Assembly (NCBI GenBank): GCA_016783885.1
Contig: JADHVR010000013.1
Location: 1-58,767, forward strand
Origin: Bacteroidales bacterium
GTDB lineage: Bacteria; Bacteroidota; Bacteroidia; Bacteroidales; JAADJA01
Length of the DNA stretch: 58,767 nucleotides
Direction of reading: 5' to 3'
This document shows, in pieces, positions 1 to 7,280 of the stretch. The notes beneath the pieces were generated by a model that worked only from the letters and a program-made list of their open reading frames with translations, was not told the DNA's origin and did not search any database. Within the stretch, counting starts at the first letter, position 1. Every line of letters begins with the position of its first letter. Position numbers and translations under genes: made by a program.

Positions 1-383
1 CCGGTTTCATCCATAAATTTTAGGCATTCCTGAAGAGAGCCTGTAAAAAGTGTTGCCCATTGACCCGTATGCCGTAGCCAGTCAAGCGAACATTCGTTGT
101 TGTAAATCGTAATACGGGCGTAAGGAAATTCTGCATATTTGCCATCAATGAGAGGTTTAATGAACTTTGATTCCGGGTCGTCCCATCCAAACTGTTCCAC
201 AAGTTGATAGAGATAAACTCTTCCTGCTCTTACTGCAATTCGGTTTACACTTTTCGACAGCTTTTCAGATTTCTTTATGAAATCTTTTACTTCGCCGGAT
301 ATTTTTGCCTTTTGAAATCTATCCAGCTTTTTCGGTTTAAAATTACCTTTTATCCACATGTTTCTTTTTTTATTTGATTTCAT
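1..383 (-). CDS. Hypothetical protein, possibly DUF3024-like (3' end cut off by window edge)
   Basis: An open frame starts at the ATG at 381-383 and runs off the left edge, so about 127 residues are visible and the C-terminus is missing. It begins MKSNKKRNMWIKGNFKPKKL, is lysine-rich at first, then carries an aromatic stretch ending in LDWLRHTGQWATL. The pattern of a basic N-terminal half followed by Trp/Tyr-rich strands resembles DUF3024-type small proteins, but this is a resemblance only. The start lies 10 bases after the stop of the upstream gene (394-774), so the two are probably co-transcribed. An internal ATG at codon 9 is an alternative start. No function is assigned. Confidence 0.6.
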   Translation of the reverse strand, partial: MKSNKKRNMWIKGNFKPKKLDRFQKAKISGEVKDFIKKSEKLSKSVNRIAVRAGRVYLYQLVEQFGWDDPESKFIKPLIDGKYAEFPYARITIYNNECSLDWLRHTGQWATLFTGSLQECLKFMDET

Positions 384-393
384 GTTTTATTTT

Positions 394-774
394 TTAAATA
401 TCAAAATTTTCTTTCACTTCAAATCCAATCAATTCCTCCAGTTCCTCAAACTTTATCCATTCCTTTATGAGTTTCATCTTTTCCAGATAAACATCCTTTT
501 TTATTAACCAGTAAAGCGAAAAATCCTCATCGCTAAACTCCCAGAAATCATACCGGCAGTTTTCCTGACCAATCAATGATTCGATTTTCTTTACCAACCC
601 AGGCATAAATGCTTCTTTATCACCTGCCATTTCCAGGGCAAGGTCGAAAGATTCTTCAATATCCATATCTTTCTTGTGGGTAATAAACCCGTTGCCTGCA
701 TAAAAATGTTCTTTTATTTCATTCTTAAACCAGAAACTCTGATAGATATAATCATTATCATCAAATTCACACAT
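394..774 (-). CDS. Small acidic hypothetical protein
   Basis: The product is 126 residues, acidic and rich in aromatics (for example YDFWEFSDEDFSLYWLIKK), with no signal peptide or membrane segment, so it is probably cytosolic. I do not recognise the family. It is the first gene of a likely two-gene unit with the edge gene 1-383, which starts 10 bases beyond its stop. Cas6 lies upstream on the same strand, but a 165-bp gap with a strong hairpin separates them, so joint transcription is doubtful. Confidence 0.6.
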   Translation of the reverse strand: MCEFDDNDYIYQSFWFKNEIKEHFYAGNGFITHKKDMDIEESFDLALEMAGDKEAFMPGLVKKIESLIGQENCRYDFWEFSDEDFSLYWLIKKDVYLEKMKLIKEWIKFEELEELIGFEVKENFDI

Positions 775-864
775 AATAAAACACTTAACAAATTAATTAA
801 AGTTTGTTTACAAAGTCCCTGAAAAATCAAAAAAATAAATGTATTTGATTGATAACATACCCCT

Positions 865-886
865 ACTCCCCTTTCAAAAGGGGAGT
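865..886. terminator. Strong 10-bp hairpin between cas6 and the small genes
   Basis: ACTCCCCTTT pairs perfectly with AAAGGGGAGT across a 2-base loop. It lies 54 bp past the cas6 stop and upstream of the gene at 394-774. No clear T-run follows on either strand, so it may be a terminator, an RNA-processing site or a short palindromic repeat. Confidence 0.45.
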
Positions 887-939
887 TATGGTATTTATTT
901 TTTAGATTTTCCATAATTAGAAAAGTTAAAAGACACATA

Positions 940-1743
940 CTAATTAATCACCTCCCCGCACCCAAACCCCAGTGCATTCATCGAACCAAATCCTGAATTT
1001 AGCCCTATTTCCATTATTTCCTTTGGAGCTTTAAGTTCAAAGTTAAATAAAAATCCCCGAACCTCCGTTTCGGCTGCCGTGTGGGCTTTTATGGTTTGTT
1101 TCCGGCTTTTCGGTTCTTTGGTCAAACATTTGAAATCTAATTCATTTGTTTGTATTTCTTTACAATTAATACTCTTTTGTAAGCATACTGCCTGGTATTT
1201 ATCCAGGAGGTTTTTCAGGAAAAGCGCTTTGTACTGCGGGTGTTCAGGCGAAATGTACGTTTCATGTTTTTTACCTTCCTCGTTAAGTGCAACAACAATG
1301 GGCGAAAGGCATTTTATTTTTATACTTTCTCCGTCAGGCAAGTCGGTTTTTAATGCCTGAATGTTTTCCACTTCCATTTCAATTTGCGAAATACGGTCGC
1401 CGATTATTGCTTTTTGATTTTGAAACAAACCGATAATAAATTTTTCGGCGGGTTGCGGCAATTGAAAAGTAACAGTCAGCCAGGCATTCCTCGCCCATAC
1501 CTCCATACGATCGGATCTATGAATAACTTTATATGTGTGTTTGGGAAACCGTAAATTTGAAAAGGTAAAAAGCTTAAAGGTTTTCAAATTTTCAAGCCGG
1601 TACCCTTGTTCGTGTAAGAAAGCAGCAAAGTTGCTGTCAGCTTTATCCAAAACTTTATAAATCCAACTGCTAAGCGGATACTGATAATTAAACGGCAACA
1701 CCTGCTTTTTGCACGAAAGCCTGAATTTAATTTCAAATCTCAT
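940..1743 (-). CDS. cas6: CRISPR-associated endoribonuclease Cas6
   Basis: Cas6 cuts precursor CRISPR RNA within its repeats in type I and III systems. The product is 267 residues from the chosen start. It opens MRFEIKFRLSCKK followed by LPFNYQYPLSSWIYKVL, the usual Cas6 N-terminal strand and helix. It ends with the glycine-rich loop GFGSMNALGFGCGEV, which binds RNA in this family. Length and both ends fit the RAMP-fold Cas6 family. I chose the ATG at 1743 because MRFEIKF is a typical Cas6 opening; an ATG six codons upstream (1761) is also possible. No array or other cas gene is visible, so it is either an orphan acting in trans on a distant array or a relic. The frame is intact. Confidence 0.88.
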   Translation of the reverse strand: MRFEIKFRLSCKKQVLPFNYQYPLSSWIYKVLDKADSNFAAFLHEQGYRLENLKTFKLFTFSNLRFPKHTYKVIHRSDRMEVWARNAWLTVTFQLPQPAEKFIIGLFQNQKAIIGDRISQIEMEVENIQALKTDLPDGESIKIKCLSPIVVALNEEGKKHETYISPEHPQYKALFLKNLLDKYQAVCLQKSINCKEIQTNELDFKCLTKEPKSRKQTIKAHTAAETEVRGFLFNFELKAPKEIMEIGLNSGFGSMNALGFGCGEVIN

Positions 1744-2055
1744 AACTAAAATTTTTTTCACAAAATTAAATCTTCTGAATGTTAACTTCTGTCATTCCGC
1801 AAATTATTTAATTATTTTTTGATATTTTATTTTTTTTAATTCTTATTAACAATTCCTTTGCTTCAAATTATGTTTTTTTAATTTTACGCCCTGACGATTG
1901 ATGTATGGTTTAAAGAAGAAATCTCAAATGTTTAAAATTTTTTTCATCACCGGATAATAGATGAAAATAAACTGACACTGAAAGAAAATACGAAGATAAC
2001 TTGACATAAGTTATTGACTTTGATTGATATTAATTATTAATTTGTTGTGAAGTTT
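1744..2055. other. AT-rich divergent intergenic region between cas6 and pdxB
   Basis: This 312-bp stretch separates divergent cas6 and pdxB and must hold promoters for both. I see no CRISPR repeat units, no tRNA and no convincing TTG/TAnnTTTG pair. It is T-rich next to cas6. Confidence 0.4.
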
Positions 2056-3189
2056 ATGCGTTTCAGTATAATAGCTGATGATAAAATACCATTTTTAAAA
2101 GGCATTTTTGAACCTTATGCTGAAGTTGTTTATCTTCCGGGTAACCAAATAACAAAAAATACGCTTACCAACGCCGATGCCATTATTATCCGTTCCGTTA
2201 CTCAATGTAATGCCAGCCTGCTTAATGGAACTCCTGTAAAATTTATCGCCACCGCTACCATTGGCGATGATCATATCGACAAGGTATATTGTGAGGCAAA
2301 TGGTATTTTTTGGGTTTCTTCCAATGGATGCAATGCATCGGCAGTTGAGCAGTATGTTACTTCCGCTCTTTTAATCATAGCAGAAAAAAAGGAAATAGAC
2401 CTGAAAGATAAAACCATTGGAATTATCGGAGTGGGAAATATAGGTTCTAAAGTGGCTAAGGTTGCAGATATTTTGGGTATGAATGTGCTTTTAAATGATC
2501 CTCTGAGAGCAAGAAAAGAAGGTCACCGGGATTTTACAGAATTAGACAGGATACTGAAAGATGCCGATATAATAACTTTACATGTACCCCTGTCTTTTGA
2601 AGGTGAAGACAAAACTTTTCATCTTGCTGATGATAATTTCTTTAAAAAATTAAAGAAGCATATTGTATTTATTAATACCTCACGGGGAGCAGTTGTTGAA
2701 TCCGGAGCACTGAAGAATGCAATAAAAAAAGGTAAAATTTTGGCATCGGCTATTGATGTTTGGGAAAATGAACCTGATATTGATAAAGAACTTCTTGAAA
2801 ACGTTGATATTGCAACACCGCATATAGCAGGGTATTCAATCGAAGGAAAAGCAAATGGAACAGCTATGAGCGTTAAGGCGATCAGCAAGTTTTTTAACCT
2901 GGGTTTAGACGATTGGTTTCCTGCCCATATTGAAAAACCCGGTGATGAAATCATAACAATTGATTGTGAAAACAAAACCGACAGAGAGATTATTTTTACG
3001 GCGGTGAATGAAACTTACGATATTTTAAGAGACGACCGGAAATTCAGAGATGAGCCTGATAAATTTGAATTGTTAAGAAGCAATTACAAATTCAGATGGG
3101 AATATGGAGCTTACAAATTAAGAGTATTAAATTGCCGGGAGGTGACTTTAAGGAAATTGAAAACTATGGGGTTTGATGTAAGAAAATAG
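2056..3189 (+). CDS. pdxB: 4-phosphoerythronate dehydrogenase
   Basis: PdxB oxidises 4-phospho-D-erythronate in the deoxyxylulose-5-phosphate-dependent route to pyridoxal phosphate. The 377-residue product aligns by eye with E. coli PdxB along its length: an N-terminal MRFSIIADDKIPF, the segment IRSVTQCNASLLNGTPVKF, the Rossmann motif GIIGVGNIGSKV, the catalytic Arg in NTSRGAVVES, the Glu in ENEPDI and the His in TPHIAGYSIEGKANG. A C-terminal dimerisation domain follows. A GTG three codons upstream (2047) is in frame, but the ATG at 2056 matches the family start better. It is cytosolic and probably transcribed alone, since transketolase follows after 116 bp containing short repeats. Confidence 0.93.
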   Translation: MRFSIIADDKIPFLKGIFEPYAEVVYLPGNQITKNTLTNADAIIIRSVTQCNASLLNGTPVKFIATATIGDDHIDKVYCEANGIFWVSSNGCNASAVEQYVTSALLIIAEKKEIDLKDKTIGIIGVGNIGSKVAKVADILGMNVLLNDPLRARKEGHRDFTELDRILKDADIITLHVPLSFEGEDKTFHLADDNFFKKLKKHIVFINTSRGAVVESGALKNAIKKGKILASAIDVWENEPDIDKELLENVDIATPHIAGYSIEGKANGTAMSVKAISKFFNLGLDDWFPAHIEKPGDEIITIDCENKTDREIIFTAVNETYDILRDDRKFRDEPDKFELLRSNYKFRWEYGAYKLRVLNCREVTLRKLKTMGFDVRK

Positions 3190-3216
3190 TCATTCATAGT
3201 CACTGATAGTCATTAA
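3187..3216. repeat. 10-bp tandem repeat, three units, starting at the pdxB stop codon
   Basis: TAGTCATTCA, TAGTCACTGA and TAGTCATTAA follow each other directly. The first TAG is the pdxB stop codon. Related ATGAC words recur up to about 3275. Confidence 0.6.
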
Positions 3217-3305
3217 AAAGGATCCCGAAACTTTGGGAAACTGAATGACAATTAATGACGCGAAGCGAAATGACACATTAAATTAAATACTAAATAATGT
3301 AATAA

Positions 3306-5348
3306 ATGATGGATAATACTATTGTAAACAAAGCAGCCGACAATATTCGCATTCTGACGATTGCTATGGTTGAAAAAGCGAAATCGGGACATCCGGGCGG
3401 CGCTATGGGAGGCGCTGATTTTATTAACATCCTGTACTCGGAATTCCTCAATTTTGACCCTGATGATATGGCATTTCCATTCCGCGACCGTTTTTTTCTT
3501 GATCCGGGACACATGTCGCCTATGCTATACTCGGTTTTGGCAATGTTTGGAAAATATTCTATTGAAGACCTTAAAAACTTCAGGCAATGGCAAAGCCCTA
3601 CACCCGGTCATCCTGAAATAGATGTGAAGAGAGGCATTGAAAATACTTCGGGACCGTTAGGACAGGGACATGCCATGGCAATTGGCGCTGCTATTGCCGA
3701 AAGGTTTTTTGCTGCACGCTTCGGCGAATGGATGTCGCACAAAATATATACGTTTATTTCGGATGGCGGAATACAGGAAGAAATATCGCAGGGAGCCGGT
3801 AGAATTGCAGGCTGTCTTGGGTTAAGCAATATAATTATGTTCTTCGACTCTAACGACATTCAGCTTTCCACAATGGTTGATGAGGTTACTTTGGAAGATA
3901 CGGCTAAAAAGTATGAAGCCTGGGGATGGAGAGTTGTTACAATCAATGGCAATGATCCTGATGAGATAAGGGAAGCTCTTAAAATGGCAAATAATGAAAA
4001 TGAAAAGCCTTTTTTGATTATCGGCAAAACAGTGATGGGTAAAGGATGTGTTACCGAATCGGGAGAAAATTTTGAACGCATGGTTTCAACGCACGGACAA
4101 CCGGTAAGTAAAGCCGGGGCATCAGTTGAAAAAACAATCCTGAATCTTGGAGGCGATCCTGAAAATCCATTTATAATTTTCCCTGGTGTAAAGGAATTTT
4201 ATGAGAAAGTAAAAGAAAAAAAGCGGAAGATCATCGCAGAAAAAAATGCAGCTTATATAACCTGGCAGAAAAAAAACCCCGGGTTAGCCCAAAAACTTGA
4301 AAAAATACTCTCCGGCGAAATTACCAATATTGATTTTAGTAAAATCCAAATTAAACCTGACAGTCCTACAAGGTCGGTTTCCAGTATAGTGCTGTCAGAA
4401 TTTTCGGGAAAAATTGAAAATATGATCGTAATGTCTGCTGATCTTTCCAACAGCGATAAGACTGAAGGATTTTTAAAGAACACCAAACCGCTTAAAAGAG
4501 GTGATTTTACGGGAGCTTTTCTTCATGCCGGCGTTTCTGAGTTAACTATGACTGCTTTGGCAAACGGTATGGCATTACATAACATCATTCCGGTTTGCGG
4601 AACCTTCTTTGTCTTTTCCGATTATATGAAGCCCGCTATACGTATGGCTGCGCTTATGGAATTGCCGGTTAAATATGTCTGGACACACGATTCATTCAGG
4701 GTAGGGGAGGACGGTCCCACTCATCAGCCTGTAGAACAAGAAGCACAGATCAGATTAATGGAAAAGCTGAAAAATCACTCCGGTAACAACAGTATGCTGG
4801 TTCTGAGACCTGCAGATGGGGCGGAATGTCTAATTGCATGGAAAATGGCATTGGAAAATAAATCAACTCCAACAGGATTGATCCTTTCAAGACAAAATAT
4901 AAAAGACCTTCCTTCAAAAATCCAATCTGACAGGTATTCAGATGCGCTTGATTCATACAAAGGTGCATATATTATTCAAAAGGACGAAGGTAAACCTGAT
5001 ATAATCCTTTTAGCAAGCGGTTCCGAAGTGTCAACCATTATCGAAGGAGCGGAGCTTCTTAGAAAGAAAAATAGTTTAAAGGTGCAGGTTGTATCAGTAA
5101 TTTCCGAAGGTGTTTTCAGGCAGCAGAACATTGAGTACCAAAAACAGGTGATTCCTGATAATTTGCCTGTGCTGGGTTTAACAGCCGGACTTCCGGCAAC
5201 ATTATCAGAGCTTGTAGGAGCCAATGGAAAAGTCATAGGACTTGACCATTTCGGATATTCCGCGCCTTTTAAAGTATTGGACGAGAAATTCGGGTTTTCT
5301 GGTGAAGATGTTTATCAGCACGCAATAAATTATTTAAAAGAATTTTAG
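3306..5348 (+). CDS. tkt: Transketolase (full-length, single chain)
   Basis: Transketolase moves two-carbon ketol units between sugar phosphates in the non-oxidative pentose phosphate pathway, using thiamine diphosphate and a divalent metal. The 680-residue chain has the usual three parts. The cofactor domain has SGHPGGAMGG near residue 27, GPLGQGHAMA near 116 and ISDGGIQEEISQGAGR near 151. The pyrimidine domain has GTFFVFSDYMKPAIRMAAL and THDSFRVGEDGPTHQPVEQ. A C-terminal domain follows. The double ATG leaves the start ambiguous by one codon. The intact single gene contrasts with the split subunits of many bacteria and archaea. It stands alone between pdxB and the rimP operon. Confidence 0.96.
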   Translation: MMDNTIVNKAADNIRILTIAMVEKAKSGHPGGAMGGADFINILYSEFLNFDPDDMAFPFRDRFFLDPGHMSPMLYSVLAMFGKYSIEDLKNFRQWQSPTPGHPEIDVKRGIENTSGPLGQGHAMAIGAAIAERFFAARFGEWMSHKIYTFISDGGIQEEISQGAGRIAGCLGLSNIIMFFDSNDIQLSTMVDEVTLEDTAKKYEAWGWRVVTINGNDPDEIREALKMANNENEKPFLIIGKTVMGKGCVTESGENFERMVSTHGQPVSKAGASVEKTILNLGGDPENPFIIFPGVKEFYEKVKEKKRKIIAEKNAAYITWQKKNPGLAQKLEKILSGEITNIDFSKIQIKPDSPTRSVSSIVLSEFSGKIENMIVMSADLSNSDKTEGFLKNTKPLKRGDFTGAFLHAGVSELTMTALANGMALHNIIPVCGTFFVFSDYMKPAIRMAALMELPVKYVWTHDSFRVGEDGPTHQPVEQEAQIRLMEKLKNHSGNNSMLVLRPADGAECLIAWKMALENKSTPTGLILSRQNIKDLPSKIQSDRYSDALDSYKGAYIIQKDEGKPDIILLASGSEVSTIIEGAELLRKKNSLKVQVVSVISEGVFRQQNIEYQKQVIPDNLPVLGLTAGLPATLSELVGANGKVIGLDHFGYSAPFKVLDEKFGFSGEDVYQHAINYLKEF

Positions 5349-5359
5349 TTCATTTCAAA

Positions 5360-5389
5360 TTTGTATTTAAAATTAAATTTGTATCTTTG
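5360..5389 (+). promoter_or_regulatory. Bacteroidota-type promoter of the rimP-nusA-infB operon
   Basis: TTTG at 5360-5363 and TATCTTTG at 5382-5389 are separated by 18 bases, matching the Bacteroidota primary sigma consensus TTG/TAnnTTTG. The predicted transcript start near 5396 leaves a leader of about 95 bases before rimP. Confidence 0.7.
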
Positions 5390-5395
5390 CACCGC

Positions 5396-5491
5396 TTTTT
5401 TTAAAAAGTGTATTGAAAACGCGAACCGGCGGTTTATATAATAGGAAATTAGTGAGTAGGGGGCATAAGTCCCCTCTTTTATTAGATATAA
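5396..5491 (+). promoter_or_regulatory. Structured 5' leader of rimP
   Basis: The leader contains a small hairpin with AGGGG at 5458-5462 and CCCCT at 5471-5475, followed by a T-rich CTTTTATT just before the rimP ATG. Such a hairpin plus T-run could act as an attenuator. Function is inferred only from position and shape. Confidence 0.4.
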
Positions 5492-5941
5492 ATGATAGAT
5501 AAAAACAGGATATATAAATTGATTGATAATTGCCTGGAAGGAACAGATAAATTCCTGGTTGATGTTGATATCAGTAAAGGAAATATCATTAATGTTTTTG
5601 TTGATGGTGATGATGGTATCAGTATAGATGACTGTGCAGGCATTAGCAGGTATGTGGAAATGCAGCTTAACAGAGATGTTGAGGATTTTGAATTAAGGGT
5701 TTCGTCTCCCGGGCTTAATAAGTCTTTTAAATTATTGAGGCAATATAAAAAATATATCAACAGGGAGATTGAATTAATCACAAAAGAAGGAAAAGTGTTG
5801 AAAGGTATTTTAAAATCGGTTTCAGAAGAAGGAGTAAAGTTAGAAAGGAGTGTTGGTAAGAAAATGAAAAATAAAGCTATTGAGGAAATTGTTTTTGATG
5901 AAATAAAAGAAAGTAAACCGGTAATTTTATTTAAAAAGTAA
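5492..5941 (+). CDS. rimP: Ribosome maturation factor RimP
   Basis: RimP assists assembly of the 30S ribosomal subunit in the cytosol. The 149-residue product has the two-domain layout of the family: an N-terminal alpha/beta domain with FVDGDDGISIDDCAGISRYV, then FELRVSSPGLNKSFK, the diagnostic RimP motif, and a C-terminal Sm-like barrel. It is first in the conserved rimP-nusA-infB order, with nusA 32 bp downstream, and is driven by the promoter at 5360-5389. Confidence 0.94.
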   Translation: MIDKNRIYKLIDNCLEGTDKFLVDVDISKGNIINVFVDGDDGISIDDCAGISRYVEMQLNRDVEDFELRVSSPGLNKSFKLLRQYKKYINREIELITKEGKVLKGILKSVSEEGVKLERSVGKKMKNKAIEEIVFDEIKESKPVILFKK

Positions 5942-5973
5942 AATAAGGCAAAACAAAACGAATTTTAAATAAA

Positions 5974-7212
5974 ATGGAACACATCAATTTAGTTGAGACT
6001 TTTTCGGAGTTCAAGGAATTCAAAAATATCGAAAGAGAAACGATGATGCGCATCCTTGAAGATGTTTTTAAGCACATGCTGGAAAAGAAATACGGTTCGG
6101 CAGATAATATTGATATTATCGTAAACATTGACAAAGGTGACCTTGAGATTTGGCGATACAGAAATATTGTCGATGACAATAACATTGAGGATGAAAGCCT
6201 TGAGATTGCATATTCCGAGGCGATTAAAACAGAACCTGACTTTGAGGTTGGTGAAGAAATGTCGGAAGAAATTAAGATGGCTGATTTCGACAGGCGCGAA
6301 ATACTGTCGATAAGGCAAAACCTGATATCAAAGATACAGGAATATGAAAAAAACAATATTTATAATAAATACAAAGAAAGGATCGGGGAAATTATTACGG
6401 GTGAAGTTTACCAGGTTTGGAAGAAAGAAATACTTGTGTTGGATGATGAGGGTATCGAACTTATTCTTCCTAAGTCAGAGCAAATACCAACAGATTTTTA
6501 CAGGAAAGGCGACACCATCAGAACGGTTGTGTCGAAGGTTGAGATGAGAAATGGCGCACCGGTGATTATTTTGTCCAGAACCTCGTCAATATTTCTCGAA
6601 AGATTGTTTGAGTCTGAGGTGCCTGAAGTTTATGACGGGCTGATTACAATTAAAAATATCGTAAGAGTTCCGGGTGAAAGGGCAAAAATTGCAGTTGAAT
6701 CCTATGATGACAGGATAGACCCCGTTGGCGCCTGTGTCGGCATGAAAGGTTCGCGTATTCACGGTATTGTTCGGGAATTGAAAAATGAAAATATTGATGT
6801 TATTAATTACACCGAAAATTCGTCATTATTCATATCAAGATCGTTAAGCCCGGCAAAAATTTCTTCAATTAAGATTCATGAAGATGATAAAAAGGCGGAG
6901 GTTTATTTAAAACCCGACCAGGTTTCACTCGCCATCGGAAAAGGTGGGTTTAATATTAAGCTGGCTGGTAAACTTACAGGTTACGAAATTGATGTATATA
7001 GGGAGACTCCTGATATTGATTCGGAAGATGTTGACCTCTCTGAATTCTCTGATGAAATCGATCAGTGGATCATAGATGAATTTAAAGCTATTGGTTGCGA
7101 TACGGCAAAAAGTGTTTTAGACCTCAACGTTGATGACCTTGTGAAAAGAACCGATTTAGAGGAAGAGACAGTAAATGAGGTTATTAAAATTTTAAAAGAG
7201 GAGTTTGAGTAG
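5974..7212 (+). CDS. nusA: Transcription termination/antitermination factor NusA
   Basis: NusA binds RNA polymerase and nascent RNA to control pausing, termination and antitermination. The 412-residue product has the expected order: an N-terminal polymerase-binding domain, an S1 domain near residues 135-200 (GEIITGEVYQVWKKEI), and KH domains marked by GACVGMKGSRIHGIVREL and LAIGKGGFNIKLAGKLTGYEID. A short acidic C-terminal helix-hairpin-helix region follows. It is shorter than E. coli NusA because it lacks the full pair of acidic repeats, as is usual outside Proteobacteria. It lies between rimP and infB in the same operon. Confidence 0.95.
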   Translation: MEHINLVETFSEFKEFKNIERETMMRILEDVFKHMLEKKYGSADNIDIIVNIDKGDLEIWRYRNIVDDNNIEDESLEIAYSEAIKTEPDFEVGEEMSEEIKMADFDRREILSIRQNLISKIQEYEKNNIYNKYKERIGEIITGEVYQVWKKEILVLDDEGIELILPKSEQIPTDFYRKGDTIRTVVSKVEMRNGAPVIILSRTSSIFLERLFESEVPEVYDGLITIKNIVRVPGERAKIAVESYDDRIDPVGACVGMKGSRIHGIVRELKNENIDVINYTENSSLFISRSLSPAKISSIKIHEDDKKAEVYLKPDQVSLAIGKGGFNIKLAGKLTGYEIDVYRETPDIDSEDVDLSEFSDEIDQWIIDEFKAIGCDTAKSVLDLNVDDLVKRTDLEEETVNEVIKILKEEFE

Positions 7213-7280
7213 AATAGAGTTATTAAAAATATAGTATTTTAGCACGCTAAATTAATTTTAGTTAAATTTTTTCGGTTTTT

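Noticed and set aside
714-938. 74-residue minus-strand open frame between cas6 and the small gene
   Set aside because: It overlaps the hairpin and the start of the 394-774 gene, has odd composition and no start context.
1744-2055. Possible CRISPR array beside cas6
   Set aside because: No repeated 28-37 bp unit was found here or in 775-939.
3756-3803. Transketolase motif reads SDGG where many enzymes have GDG, and Asp replaces the catalytic Glu in FSDYMKP
   Set aside because: Both variants occur in normal family members (the Asp form in Bacillus-type enzymes), so not evidence of inactivity.
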